Notes: generated by a model from the letters alone, not told the origin. A stretch of DNA of 64,000 nucleotides from Stemphylium vesicarium (GCA_004380135.1 QXCR01000146.1:1-64000); one strand, 5' to 3'. Counted from the stretch's first letter, positions 53,023 to 64,000 are shown. A program made the numbers and translations.

Positions 53023-53634
53023 TTACGCCAACTGTGCCCTAACCGCCCCAGGCAACGCCAAACTAGAATGCGTATCCGCCATAAACGCCTTAGAATCCTT
53101 CTCAATCATACCAACGTGAAACCCCTTCCCCGAATCCTTCCCCTCCACCATAATACCCGTCGCAAAAGGCCCCCTCAAACACCCCACACTATTCCTCACC
53201 GCCGCGTCCCCTTCAACTAGCTCCGGGTTGGGAAAAGCGATCCTCGGCGGTCCGCTAGCACCGCGCACAGCCTCGTGGATATGCGTCGCCGTGGTAGCCG
53301 GGGAGTCGAACTCGCCTTGGAAGTTGTGCAAAGTGATGTTGTAGCAGATCATGTTTGCGGCGCTGTTGATACCGAAGGCGAAAGTGCCCGAGGCGCCGGC
53401 TAGACCACCGGTGGGTTCGGTGCCGTTGACAACTTCTTCGGGGACGGCGTGGATGGAGTGTGTAGAGGTGAAGGAGAAGAGTTGGTTTGCGTCGAATGCG
53501 TTTTGATTGCTGAGGTCGATGGAGAGTTGCAACTGGATGTGGCCGTTGCTCATGTCGAGGGGTGAGGCGGAGAGGGGTGCGGCGGTTGCGCGGAGGGCTA
53601 GGCTCGCGATGATGGGGAGGATGGTGGTATACAT
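53023..53634 (-). CDS. Secreted CHRD-domain protein
   Basis: A single exon of 203 residues with a signal peptide (MYTTILPIIASLALRATAAP). The rest fits the CHRD fold: IQLQLSIDLS, GTFAFGINSAANMICYNITL, then THIHEAVRGASGPPRIAFPNP and VGCLRGPFATGI. THIHEA with a following GPP is the usual CHRD signature. Fungal CHRD-like secreted proteins are common; their role is unknown. It lies beside the F-box relics with no clear link. Confidence 0.85.
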   Translation of the reverse strand: MYTTILPIIASLALRATAAPLSASPLDMSNGHIQLQLSIDLSNQNAFDANQLFSFTSTHSIHAVPEEVVNGTEPTGGLAGASGTFAFGINSAANMICYNITLHNFQGEFDSPATTATHIHEAVRGASGPPRIAFPNPELVEGDAAVRNSVGCLRGPFATGIMVEGKDSGKGFHVGMIEKDSKAFMADTHSSLALPGAVRAQLA

Positions 53635-54862
53635 TATGGGTGTTTTGCGGCTGAATTAAGATTTCGGGAAAGTATATTTGAGAATGGAGTCGTGCTGTCA
53701 AAGAACGTGAAGAATGGAAGGAACGAATGTGTGCGAAGTGAGACTGATCAACAGCTAATCACTCCTACAGATCTTTCATGCGGATATTTGGTGATTTTAT
53801 ACAAATTTCTCCCAAGCCTCTCAAGAATTGGTGTACGCGGATGCCTTATTACCAAGGCTTGGTGTTCGCCTGGATGTAGTTGTCCCGGTATTTGAGGCAA
53901 CTCTGCGACGCGTGCCGGGTTTCGCGCATCTTGGCCAACCACCAAGGCCAGAACGCCACATTGAAGTAGAAGATTTTGAAGACCAGCTGCAGTCAAGGCT
54001 TTTGAACGAGAAGCTGGGCTGGGTTGAAAATTTAGTGGGGGTTGATCGCGCGCACCCTTGTCACGCCTTCCTTGATGGTAAGGTCGAAGGCGTTGCTTCC
54101 TTCTCCACCCGGCGTGAATTCCGAATATGCCAAGTCGATGACTTGGCCTGCCGTCACCTTTGATTTCATCACCTCTTCCTCATTCGTCCCAGCCGACATG
54201 CGATGTGCCGTGGCCGTCAATCGTTTGCTTCACCTCCTGTCATTATCGTAGACTTCAGCGTGAACTCTGCGCGGCCTTCTTTCCATCACGGTTTATGCAA
54301 GCCAAAAAACAGTATGCTTGGTGCAACTTCCAAGCCTGACCTCACACACACACGTGATATTTTGAGCCGTCGATTCGACGAGATATACCACCCGTGCGAT
54401 ACGAAGAACCGATGAGAATGGTCATCAAGGGCAGTTTTAGCACCGTGCACCGGGAATGAGAGCGCGGATATCACCGGGGTTGACGGTCTCCAACACCTTC
54501 CAAAGAGGGGTTGTAGCGTTCCTGATCAGGTGGTTTGGCAATTCGGAAAGGTGATTGGTGGTCGCATGCCTCGTCGACGGTACAAGGGGTTATTAGGGAC
54601 TCTTCTCCGTCGAGCTCAGCCAAAGAGCATCAGGGCAGCTTTCAAGATCGAACCTAATACGCTGACCGTTCACGTCAAATTGACATCTCGATCTCTCCAA
54701 CAACCCTCAGCCAAGAAATGCGATTCGAATAGCAGGTCAAAAGCAAAGCAAGCAACGGCTTTAAATCCTGCACTCCTACCTCGATTCCTCAATATCTTCC
54801 TGCTCAGCATTGAGCAATTCCATTGCTCCTTCTTCCGTGTACCTACCTAATTGAACACCAAA
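53635..54862. other. Intergenic region without supported gene
   Basis: 1.2 kb. Two overlapping frames on opposite strands (53828-54163 plus and 54032-54220 minus) have protein-like stretches such as SKVTAGQVIDLAYSEFTPGG, but I recognise neither and neither has a convincing start and context. It includes the promoter of the esterase gene. Confidence 0.4.
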
Positions 54863-56044
54863 ATGGCACCCATCACCCTCACCAGGCTCATCCCGGCCCT
54901 CCTCTCCCTCCCGCTCCTCACCGCTTCCTCAAGTATCTTCACCCGCGGTTGCTCAAAGAATCGCAATTTGGGGTGCCCCGATTCCCATCACATCCTCACA
55001 TCCAGCAATCGAACCCGCAGCTTCCATCTCGACTACCCCTTTCCCTACATCTCCACCACAGCATACCCGCTTGTCCTCGGTTTCCATGATCGAAACAGCA
55101 CCGGTCGGTATTTCTACGTCGACACGAACCTACACCCGGATGAGTATAACCAAAAGGCGATCATGGTGTTTTTGGATGTTGTAGGAGGGACCTGGGCGGG
55201 CGCTGAGTATCACACTGCGACGACGGTGGAGGAAGATGTGCAGTTCGTGGTTGACGTGGTTAAGAATGTGCAGTAGACGCTGTGTGCGGATAGGGATTGG
55301 GTATTTGGGTTAGGGTAAGTGAGCTTTAGTGTCGACCATGTCTCTTCCCATCGACCGTGGACATGGTTGCCGAGCAGACGAAGAACGGACTGAGGAGAGA
55401 GAAGTACAGCTAACAGACAGCAGCCACGGCACCGGAGCAGGCTTCCTCAACACCCTCGCCTGCCACCAAACCGGCAGCAAACTCTTCACAGCCATAGCAA
55501 CGCACTCGGGCACCTTCTACATCAACGTCAACGGAACTTACAACGACTACTCCGTCTGCACCCCGGGGAAACGCCTCCCCATCATGGAGATACACGGCGC
55601 AAAAGACAACGTCGTCCCACACAACGGCAGCGTTGACGACAGCGGAACACAACTCGCAATCCAGTCTTGGCTCGCACGCTGGGCGAAGCGCAACCATTGC
55701 AGGCATCTCGACGAGAGGGAGATTTCTCATGACGAGGTATTGTATCAGGAGTGGGAGTGCAGCGGGATCAGCGGGTTCGTGAAGCGCTATTTGCTCAAAG
55801 ACTCGGGTAAGTTCTTCGTTGCTGTTCCGAGAGTTCACACGAGCACTTTCTTCCCTTTTCTTCCTGATGCACTCTCCTTTCTTATGGGCCAAAGGCTGAC
55901 TTGGTGGCTGCGGCAGAACACGGTTGGGCGCATGACAAGACCAAAGCCCACATCGCTGAAGGGCCGCGATGCCCCAACGCGGTGGTCAGTGCAAATGAGC
56001 TCATGTTCGAGTTCTTCGACCGATTTGGTTTCTTGGGTGTGTAG
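54863..56044 (+). pseudogene. CE1/feruloyl-esterase-like secreted esterase with in-frame stop
   Basis: Exons 54863-55314, 55421-55806 and 55917-56044 give 322 codons in one frame. Residues ~1-20 are a signal peptide (LIPALLSLPLLTASS). The body resembles the polyhydroxybutyrate-depolymerase/feruloyl-esterase group: TRGCSKNRNLGCP, SFHLDYPFPY, YPLVLGFHDRNSTG, and after splicing WVFGLG-SHGTGAGFLNTLAC, LPIMEIHGAKDNVVPHNG and SEHGWAHDK. An in-frame TAG at 55274-55276 (codon 138, after VVKNVQ) interrupts it. The catalytic-serine elbow reads LGSHGTG rather than the usual GxSxG, so the enzyme may be inactive or the junction misjudged. The rest of the frame is intact, which points to a recent nonsense change (CAG to TAG). 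Confidence 0.7.
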
Positions 56045-56908
56045 CAGGAAGTGGCAAGTATGCCTGATTCCGAGGTTGAAGACGTCGCCGAGAAGGCAGG
56101 AACTCGGCGGTGGAAAAGACGGTCGTATACCCGCGCAAGGATAAAGGATCTTCTGAACACCACACAGTGTTGAGAGCTTGTGTTAGCCATATGCCAAGCG
56201 CCGTCCCTTCTCGCTCCGATTCTGCTTCTGGTTCCGGGCAGGGCAGTCTGAGTAACATCAACATACCAATAGCATGAACTACGGAGCTCCGATACCTATA
56301 CCAGACTCACATAACGACGCGTGCAGGGCTACAGCCAAGCCGTCAAACCCATCTGACACCTTTCGCCTCCCAACGCCCCGCTCACGTGATGGCGGCTGAA
56401 ACGCATCTTGAGACTCCATGCGTGTACACCTACCCTCTTTGTGCGCTCCCCCACCTCCAAAATAACAGTACCTGCCGATCTAGATCCGGAAGCGGCGGCT
56501 ATATCCACCCGCATATAGGTACCCCCAATGCTGTGTCAGCCTGTCCGCAAGGCTGCGCGAGGCTGTCCGACGCTGTCACAGGGGCCATCTTGTCTCCCAG
56601 ACAAGACCGCAAAGCGGCCGATCACGCAGTCGCAGCCTCAGGATCTCCCGCATGGAGACCGTGCACATACGGCACTCGCGGATACAGTGAAGAGGAATTT
56701 CGCTCTTGCAGGATAAAAGGGCGGATGGAATCTGCTTTTTCGAAGCCAGCCTCATCCTCAAGTTCCACATCAAGTACCATCTTCTGTTCTTTTAACCGAC
56801 CTGGTGTCGTTCATTCTGCGTCCATACATTTCTTTTATTTGCCGTTTACGATACCCAACGTTTTCTAGTCGAACCTATATACAACAAATCAACAAGGATA
56901 TTATCAAG
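56045..56908. other. Intergenic region upstream of the small secreted protein
   Basis: 864 bases. A TATA-like GGATAAAAGG (56711) lies ~200 bases before the start codon of the small secreted protein. A CT/AT-rich leader follows (TCTTTTAACC, TTTCTTTTATTTG). No gene is supported. Confidence 0.45.
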
Positions 56909-57287
56909 ATGCGTTTCACAATCCCCACCTTCCTCACCCGTAAGTTCCATCCCATCTCACCTTACCACCAACCACTAACATGCCCCCAAAGTCGCCGCTC
57001 TCAGCATGGCACAAGTCACCCCCAACAACGCCGGAGCCAAGAACGTGGGTCAGGGCAACGGCGCTCAATTCATCACGGGCGGCTGCGTTTCCGATGCCGA
57101 CTGCAGCTCAGCGTGCTGCAGCCAAGTCGCTGCAACAGGCGACGGTGTATGCAGTGCCGAGGCAGCCAGCCAGCAGAACGGCAAGACAGGGTGCGGATTC
57201 ACGGACCCGAATGCGGATGCGGTGATTGCGGCGGCGCAGGCACAGGTCGAGCAGCAGGGGTTCAAGAGGGTTGTTCGCGCGGAGTAA
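56909..57287 (+). CDS. Small cysteine-rich secreted protein, BAS2-like
   Basis: Exons 56909-56939 and 56992-57287 give 108 residues. The joined N-terminus MRFTIPTFLTLAALSMAQ is a signal peptide. The mature part has six cysteines (GGC, DADC, ACC, GVC, TGC) in VTPNNAGAKNVGQGNGAQFI-x2-GC and SDADCSSACCS, a layout like the biotrophy-associated secreted protein 2 family of plant pathogens. BAS2-like proteins accumulate during early infection in rice blast; family role only. It is short, with an intron inside the signal-peptide region, as expected of a candidate effector. No toxin or enzyme motif is seen. Confidence 0.82.
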
Positions 57288-57418
57288 GAGGGCTTCGATG
57301 GCGTCGGGGATGAGCGCGGTGGCGTATCCATATGGTGAAGAAACAGGAATCCATCATCAGTCCCGTCACATCTTATCTTCTTCCACCCCTTCTTCGTACT
57401 GTGTCCTGCGTGGCCCTC

Positions 57419-58213
57419 TCATGTCATGTACCCACTCCCCGCACCAAAAGCAGCCCACAGCCTACTAACCCACAGCGCAAGGATCAACTCCCTGCACGTC
57501 TGGTCCAAATCCCCCCTTAACTCAATCGTTGGCATCTTCCCTCCCACACCCATCTTCAGCACTTCAGTCGCCACAACGTGACCTTCAGAGTCTTTCCAAA
57601 CACTGGGTTCCATCTCATTCTTGCGTTGTTTGATCGCTTTGGTGAACCCGCCCGGTTTCCCACACGTCATGATTTCGTTCGGTCGCTCGCCGTGCGCAGG
57701 CACATGGGCAATGTGCCAGCGGCGCAGACCGAAGCGCATCTGGAGGACTCCAGGCAGTGTGCTGGTGGCTTTGCCTTGGATGTAGTATTCGTTTATTAGG
57801 AAGGGAGGGTCGTGGGCTTCGTAGAGGACCCGGCGACTGTCGAAGGCGACGGTTGGGGCGCCCGCTTGGAGGCGCGTTACTTCTTCAGCGCGTAAGCGCC
57901 GTATTTGCAATTTATTGATTCGGGCATCGAGGAGCGAGGATAGTTGATACGCGGGAGCATTGGGGGTGTGAATGAAAGTGCCGTAGATGGTAAAGGTGGT
58001 TGCTTTTTCGTCGACGACGGCGTATGCGGGTGGTAATCCCGGGGACGGCGATGCAGGGAAAGCAGGAGGTGCTGGTTCGTTCTCTGTGCGATGATCTTCA
58101 GTGCGTATGGGCTGGACTGGTGCTGGCGGTGCGGATAGCACGGTTGTGGGCGGGGGCGCGACAACGGCTTCCTCGTATGAAGGTATCGGCGGGTCAAGGT
58201 CGATTCGAGCCAT
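57419..58213 (-). CDS. Uncharacterised fungal PY-motif protein
   Basis: A single exon of 264 residues beginning MARIDLDPPIPSYEEAV. An N-terminal Pro-rich part has a PSYEEA motif (a PY-like signal for WW or arrestin-type adaptors). A conserved C-terminal half carries TTFTIYGTFIHTPNAPAYQL, HDPPFLINEYYIQGK, RFGLRRWHIAHVP and DQTCRELILALWVSRLWAA. The family appears widely in Pezizomycotina, but I do not know a function. No signal peptide or transmembrane segment. The start was set at the ATG at 58213 because the upstream codons lack ATG. Confidence 0.75.
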   Translation of the reverse strand: MARIDLDPPIPSYEEAVVAPPPTTVLSAPPAPVQPIRTEDHRTENEPAPPAFPASPSPGLPPAYAVVDEKATTFTIYGTFIHTPNAPAYQLSSLLDARINKLQIRRLRAEEVTRLQAGAPTVAFDSRRVLYEAHDPPFLINEYYIQGKATSTLPGVLQMRFGLRRWHIAHVPAHGERPNEIMTCGKPGGFTKAIKQRKNEMEPSVWKDSEGHVVATEVLKMGVGGKMPTIELRGDLDQTCRELILALWVSRLWAAFGAGSGYMT

Positions 58214-58602
58214 GGTTTTGAGTAGCAAAAAAAAAGTTGGATAGCAATTCAGTCTGGCTGATCGTGATAGAAAGATAGTGTTATTAATCGCTCAGGGGGC
58301 TGTGTCCGGCCAAGCATTTTGTCGCGATGGTGGTGGAGAGACGGAATGGCCGGCGTGACGTAGCCCGTCTACAATTGTACAAACCTCGGAGATATCCTTT
58401 TGCCAAGGCCTCCGGGGCTTTCCCCGCTCACACACGACGCGTCCAATCTGCCTCCGATCCCCACGTCCATGTTTCCCTCGCATCTTGGTGCCCGCCATCT
58501 TTGGTCCGCTTGCTCTGCACATCGACCGTAACTTCATCATCGTCGCAACAACTTCACAAAATGAGCTGCGATTAAACTCTGTGCCCCGGATTAGTTATTG
58601 AT
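58214..58602. other. Intergenic region
   Basis: About 390 bases between the PY-motif gene start and the GH92 stop (both minus). It contains a short A-run (GCAAAAAAAAAGTT, 58226) near the PY-gene leader; nothing else recognised. Confidence 0.4.
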
Positions 58603-61208
58603 CTAGAACCGCACGTCCGACCCGACATCAACAGCCTGATGGCCCGGACTCGGCGGAACTTCACCGGTCTCCCACGCCGACTGCTCGTCTCCTAATCTAA
58701 ACACGATCTCACCGCCCTCGGTCATGATGCCGCCTGCATCCTTATGCTCGAACCAATTTCTGTCCCATTCTTGTCCGTTGATGCTGACACTCTGTACGTA
58801 GTATCCTTGCTTTCCGTCGCCATCGTCTAATCCCTCCGCCCTGATCCTCAGCGTCTTGTTATGGTTGACAGTGATGTTGATGTCGGAAAACCATGGGCTT
58901 TCGAGGAGGTAAACCGGCGTGGTGACGATAGGATACAAGCCTAACATCTGCCATACCAGCCAGCAATTCAATGCGCCAGCATCGCTATTGCCTGGGATAC
59001 CGTTGGTCGTGTTGAAATAGAAGTCATTTGCAAGTTGACGCGATCTTTCGACGCTCTTCCATTGCTTGTTGAGGTAATTGTAAAGGTAAGGCGTTTCAAA
59101 GTCAGGCTCGTTGGCGACGTTGTTGATGGTCGTGATACCCAAGCCGTTGACACCCAAGTCGACACCTGATGTATTGGGTTGGAAGACATAGTCGAGCCGT
59201 GTCTCAAAGTGCGCAGGACCGCCCATGAGCGTGATCAGACGGGAGATGTCATGGGGAATGACGAAGGAATACTCTGTGTGCTTGTTAGCATGCTAAAGGA
59301 TGAGTGTGCAAACCAGCTTACCGAAAGCAGTCCCTTCATAGCTCTCATCCTCCCAGTTGCAATCGCCGCAGTCGGTGATATCGTATGTCTTGTGGAAGGT
59401 ACCATTGGCATATCGCGGCATAACGAACCCTGTGAAGTTGCGACTCGATGCTTCCGGATCCCAACTCAGCTGCCAGCCTGCCGATCTGCGCAGATAGAGG
59501 TCGCGATCACCAGGCGCTTCACCAGCAGCAATCTGGCTTACGGCAAAGTCATTTAGCGAATACTCTACAGTCTTCGATACTGCGCGCGTATTTCGGTCCG
59601 CCGTTATATAACCCAGCGGTATCCAGTCATCGAGGGCTGATCGACCTTCCTTCAGTGAGCCCTGCGGATCGACTGGGTTTTGATCAAAGAACGGCAGAAC
59701 GTCCGCATCTTTCTTGACGGCGGCATACCCTTCAGTCCAATTAATCATGCCAGTCAGGCCCTTGACATAAGCGTCTGCGAGAACGTTGTCGGCATTCGAA
59801 CCACCTTGGACTAGGCCATTGTAATTACCCGACCGTCCATCAGGCAAGTAGCCGTCATTCTTGAAGATGTCAATTAGAGATCGGATCATTGACTCGTAGT
59901 AGCTGGGCTGGATGAGATGCCACAGCGACACTTGGTTGCGGAACAGATCCCACATGGTGTAAAAGTCGTCCCAGGATGGCTCATCAGACTCCCATAATGG
60001 ATTTTCGCCCACGCGCTCGCTTGGAATGAGGTGCATAAAGTAGAGGCTTGAGTAAAGTAGTGCGAGTCGGGTTTTGTTCGCGCTTTCGGATGCATCAACA
60101 CGGATCTTGGAGAAGACATCCCGGTTCCACTCGTCGCGCGCTGCTTTTGTGGTATCTTCGATCGACCACGTTGACAGCTCGGCGTTCTTGTACGCACATG
60201 CTTTGTCCACGGACATGAACGAGATGCCGACGCGAGATTTGATCTCAGTGGTGTTACTCCAAGTAAAGACTGCACCGACACGATCATTCATCGGTCCCGA
60301 GCGAGCAGTGTTTCCAGTGAAGGTGGGATGAGGTGTCGTGCAATTACCGCACGTCCGAAAATGTCGACTGACGGGAAACGTGTTCTTACCTTTGAACGCT
60401 CGCCCCTCATCTGGCGTATTGTCGAATTCTCCGCATACGTAGACGGTGACTGGTGCGCCAATGTTCCAACCACCTGCAATCGAAGTGTAGCCTGTGTAGA
60501 CACTGGAATTGGGCTGGATCTCAATCTCGCCGCGCGTGTAAAACTGCGAGTCCCAGGATCGCGTCGGGTGCGGGAGATAGTGTGACAGATCCACAAGCAC
60601 GTGCTTCTCGGATGGTGATGGGTAAGTGTAGTGGTAGAGGCCTGCGTGTCGTGAGGCTGAAAGCTCAATCTTCACCCCGGATTCGAGTTCCGTACGGAAA
60701 TAGCCAACTTCGGCTACGTCCTCGCCGACCTACGCCCATGTCAGAAACTGTACGGTGAACGCAAGATTTGTCTTACGCGATCCTGCCAGTATGTGCGGTT
60801 GTCCAGCAAATTGACGTCTCCATCAATCTGCGTAAGCGGCATCTGTGACGGGTACCCATACTTGGATCCTCCTCCTGTACCGGACTGATGCATCAAACTG
60901 ATACCCGTGATATGGCCTTGGGGTGTATATCCGCCGTTCAGCGCGCTTTGATTGATCGGTTCCTCATAGCTATCGAGACCGAGCTTGACCATGCCAAAGG
61001 GTACTGATCCGCCAACGAAGACATCGCCGCCGCCATCTTCGAGCTGTTAGTGACATACTGGTAGCAATGCGAGAGTTAAATTACATGCATAGCCGGGTAT
61101 CGCGCCTTCAGTTCCAATGAACGGGTTCACGAATTGCGCATAGTCGACATCTTGCGCGATCGCAACCTGCGCGATTGCCAGTGCTCCTAGTACCTTCGCA
61201 CAGAACAT
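58603..61208 (-). CDS. GH92 alpha-1,2-mannosidase, secreted
   Basis: Exons 61208-61085, 61036-60777, 60729-59322 and 59273-58603 encode about 820 residues, the usual GH92 length. Residues ~1-18 are a signal peptide (VLGALAIAQVAIAQ). The fold is covered end to end: VNPFIGTEGA, YGGGDVFVGGSVPFGMVKLG (made by splicing), HITGISLMHQSGTGG, DFYTMWDLFRNQVSLWHL, DGYLPDGRSGN and YEGTAFEYSFVIPHD (also made by splicing). Near the end is GIPGNSDAGALNCWLVWQML, where the canonical GNDDxG sequence is GNSDAG. GH92 enzymes remove alpha-mannose from glycans with calcium. It should act outside the cell or in the wall. Confidence 0.92.
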
Positions 61209-61974
61209 TGCGATAGTAGATGAGGAAGCGTGTTTAGCGGTATATCACTTCTTAATGTGCACCCCCACTGCTGCGCGTGCTTCTCCAATGTACCCCGCAC
61301 GTGCACATCATTTCCCTCGCCATCGTTGTTAGTCTGGATCAAGCGTCGACGTTACATCGCTGGATGTTTTCTTCGTTGGCTGCAGGTGATGTGAGGTATG
61401 ACGTCGTTGTTTTGCGTCCCGCTTTCCCTCTCTGGTACATGCCAAGATGCGGAGGTGGGCTGTTCTCGGAGAGCTGTCCTGGTGAAAGTAACGCCTGCCT
61501 TGTAACAGTTCGCCCTCTCACCCACCCCCGACGTATTCAGCGTATGCAGCACTGGGATTGGATGTCTGGTGTCTCGAAACAATGTGATTGCTGACGGATA
61601 CGAGCGATGCATGTTCCAGTCACATGCTTACTAGGCTGGGAAGGCTGAGCCCCGCAGTTTCCGCCCCCACTCTCACATTCAGACAAGACACCTTATGGTC
61701 GTTCGAGTACTTTCTACTCAATACCAGTCTTTCTGGGGGCTCATGCCACCATTTCATCATTCAACGCGCAACACCCGATCGTCAGCGGCCTGAATGTATC
61801 TCGCCCACGAACCCACACATTGTCACGACCTGTTCCGCCATCTAGAATACAAACAACTCAGATCAAACTCTAGGTGGTTTACATCCGTCAGATGCGAGCA
61901 CCAAACCGCGGGATGGCGCATAGAGCAGGGGACAAGTCTGAAAAGTCGTCCGGACTGCCAATTTGAATTCTGAC
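61209..61974. other. Intergenic region upstream of the HET fragment
   Basis: 766 bases containing the promoter of the GH92 gene (minus) and the leader of the HET gene. No coding feature supported. Confidence 0.4.
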
Positions 61975-64000
61975 ATGACAATAACTACTATGGCCGAAAC
62001 AGTCTCCGATTTCCTGCAGCATTTTACTATGCGTTACCCACACGCGAAAGACGGTCAATGGAAGGGAGAGATCAGAAAACTTCCCACGATCCTTTGTCAC
62101 CGATGCTCCTCGATATCGTTGCGGCACGGTTCTACTACGCCTCATTACTCTAGCTTCAGTGAACTGGAAACCTCTGCCAAGAAGGGCTGCACCCTTTGTG
62201 ACACGTTCGGTGCAAAGGGAGCCGAAAAGCACTGTATGGAGAATGGCAATATAAAATTTGGAATATCAGTGTTCAAAATGCCGTCACCTGAATACGAACT
62301 AAGCTTGAGACTCCTTGTAGCGAGTCTCCCGGAGGCAGTGTCTTCGCCATCAATAGGCCCGCAAACATGGATCGAATGCCGTGTACATCTATGTTCAGCA
62401 GATAAATCTCATAATGCATCGACGATATTCCAACCTTCCGTTGATGTCGGTCTGCCACTGCATTCACCCGCACCGACGATGTATGGTAGCAGTAGGGACG
62501 CTTTGAGGCAAGCTCGGGTCTGGCTCGATACGTGCATGCTTTCACATCCAGAATGTCATGAACCTTGTGTCGACTACGTCCCGACTAGGCTGGTTTCAAC
62601 TACCGAGGGAGCTATTCGGCTTTGTCTAGGGAAGAGCATTGCGCACGTCAAGCGTTACGCTACGCTGAATCACTGCTGGGGTAAGGCAACATTTGCAACA
62701 TTGATGAGGGACGATATCGAAATTTCCAGGATAGGCATACCGGAAACAGCCCTTTCGCAGACCATTAGAGATGCAATACAGATCCCAAGCGATCTAGAAA
62801 TTCAGTACATCTGGATCGATACATGGTATGTAAGACAATCGAGTCCTCTTCGCTATGAAGTACGACTTTTGTGCACACTAAAAGAAGTATAATATGTGAC
62901 TGTGTCTAGAGCTAGACTGATGAGTTGTAGTACGTCATTTCCCTCAATACTTCATAGTATTACTACGACAATGGTCTCGTTGGAATATGTCCTGTTAGTG
63001 TATTGAACATCGTCTATCCCTAACATTTCGCCTCCGTCATTGTTTAAAGCTCATCGAGCGCATCAACCGGCGCTACATTCTCCACTAACAGTTCTCTATC
63101 AATTTAGTGTGCAAAATTCAAGATGATTGCGACGATTGGACGCATGAATCAGCTCTTATGTATACCGTATATGGGAACACTACAATCAACATAGCGGCTT
63201 CAGACGCAATGGATGGTACAGGAGGCTGTTTCAATAATCGTTCCCCAAAATAGAGAAGTCATCTTGTTCGGAAATCAGTGAAAGAACCCACCTGCTACGA
63301 AGTGCTAGTCCACGGTTCTCAGAACCCGGTTCTACAAAGCAAATTAACGAGTCGTGGATGAGCATTTCAAGAGCGTCTCCTTGCTCCAAGAACTTTGCAC
63401 TTCACCAAGAATGAGGTTGTATGGAGTGTAGGCGGGGAACCACATTGGAGAGATTTCCCTTGGACTTACCGAGCGTGCTCCAAAGACCAGAGTATTCAAG
63501 AACAAACACAGCCTCAACGTGGGAGTGGATAGTCAGAGTCTACTCGTCGACCAGCCTAACATATCTGACAGACAGACTTGTCGCATTGTCTGGGATCGCA
63601 CGCCAAATGCAGGCGAAAACAGGATACCATTACATGGCGGGAGTGTGGCGCGAAAGCCTAGGCACGCAGCTGTGCTGGGCTGCGACAAATGGAACGAGAG
63701 CTGACGAAGATGCCGCTTATGTGGCGCCAACATGGTCTTGGGCTTCAACTGCAGGGCCTGTCGAGTTTGATGGCTGGATAGATGGTGAGGAGGCTAGGAA
63801 GCCGGACTACTGGATGTCTGTTGTGGATGTCGACATAAAACTCAAAGGATCGGATCCTTTTGGGCAGCTCATCAGTGCTACCCTTCGGTTGGAATGTTCT
63901 TCATTGTTGCATGCCACAGTCTCTATTCACGCCCAGACTTCTTTTTGGAGTCATTTGGCTGTTGCACAGCATCGGCTCTATTATGATACATCTATGACCT
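61975..64000 (+). pseudogene. HET-domain (heterokaryon incompatibility) gene, broken, cut by window end
   Basis: The first block (61975-62825) encodes a conserved N-terminus with CHRCSSISL, KGCTLCDTF and YATLNHCWGKATFATL, the HET-domain start, through YIWIDTW. The continuation appears ~285 bases later (63111) as KIQDDCDDWTHESALMY and INIAASDAMDG, then stops at TAG 63251. Later pieces read AFQERLLAPRTLHF after a TGA at 63359-63361, where relatives have Trp. The C-terminal segments RLVALSGIARQMQ, YHYMAGVWRESLG and YVAPTWSWAS run to the window edge in yet another frame. So at least two stops and frame shifts break it. HET proteins mediate non-self recognition between strains. The true 3' end is outside the window. 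Confidence 0.72.

Noticed and set aside
54032..54220. Small minus-strand protein with SKVTAGQVIDLAYSEFTPGG
   Set aside because: A competing frame exists on the other strand, there is no recognised family, and gene structure could not be supported.
1..64000. CRISPR arrays, rRNA genes, other tRNAs
   Set aside because: No regularly spaced repeats, no 5S/18S/28S-like segments, and no second B-box with a matching cloverleaf were found by eye.

Overview
The window comes from a filamentous ascomycete, probably a dothideomycete. Genes carry short GT-AG introns of about 46-60 nt, often with CTAAC/CTAAT-type branch sites near the acceptor. They are spaced by 0.3-1 kb promoters. The families are typically fungal: a Zn2Cys6 regulator, a DUF3176-type protein, a HET protein, a rhodopsin-like protein, CHRD and BAS2-like secreted proteins. 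The one large transposon carries C-to-T/G-to-A stop codons of the kind made by repeat-induced point mutation (RIP). Coding coordinates below span first to last coding base; exon boundaries were inferred by hand and are given in the text.

Left part (1-17.9 kb): a VIT/VWA protein (639-3798), a CNNM/Mam3-type membrane protein (4347-6707, minus) and the mitochondrial branched-chain 2-oxoacid dehydrogenase E1-beta subunit (7409-8725). A decayed fungal membrane-protein gene follows (9256-11036), then an Ohr/OsmC peroxidase (11745-12467). Next is a head-to-head pair encoding a split biotin-dependent acyl-CoA carboxylase: alpha 12554-14636 minus, beta 15086-16937 plus. Alpha ends in the peroxisomal signal AKL and beta has a PTS2-like nonapeptide. 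A tRNA-Gln(CUG) gene (17427-17568) holds a normal 15-nt intron and also a 55-nt insertion in the D arm that looks exactly like a spliceosomal intron. This is the most unusual thing in the window.

Middle part (17.9-36 kb): four neighbouring genes could form a small catabolic cluster: class II ketose-bisphosphate aldolase, Zn2Cys6 regulator, SDR dehydrogenase and ACS-type MFS transporter. An Ayr1-like SDR follows. A DUF3176-like membrane gene (28631-35014, minus) is split by a 4,059-bp hAT transposon with 19-bp terminal inverted repeats and an 8-bp target-site duplication. The transposon itself carries two nested ~210-235-bp elements with TG...CA ends and 5-bp duplications, which look like solo LTRs.

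Right part (36-64 kb): BUD22; a 2.9-kb gene-free block with repeated TATA/pyrimidine/AAAAT modules; a WW-domain protein; a rhodopsin-like membrane protein; a secreted GMC oxidoreductase; a single-pass surface protein; an amino-acid permease; F-box-like relics; a CHRD secreted protein; a CE1-type esterase gene with an in-frame stop; a BAS2-like small cysteine-rich secreted protein; a PY-motif protein; a GH92 mannosidase; and a broken HET gene running off the right edge. The permease, secreted enzymes and candidate effector suit a saprotrophic or plant-associated lifestyle, but that is inference.
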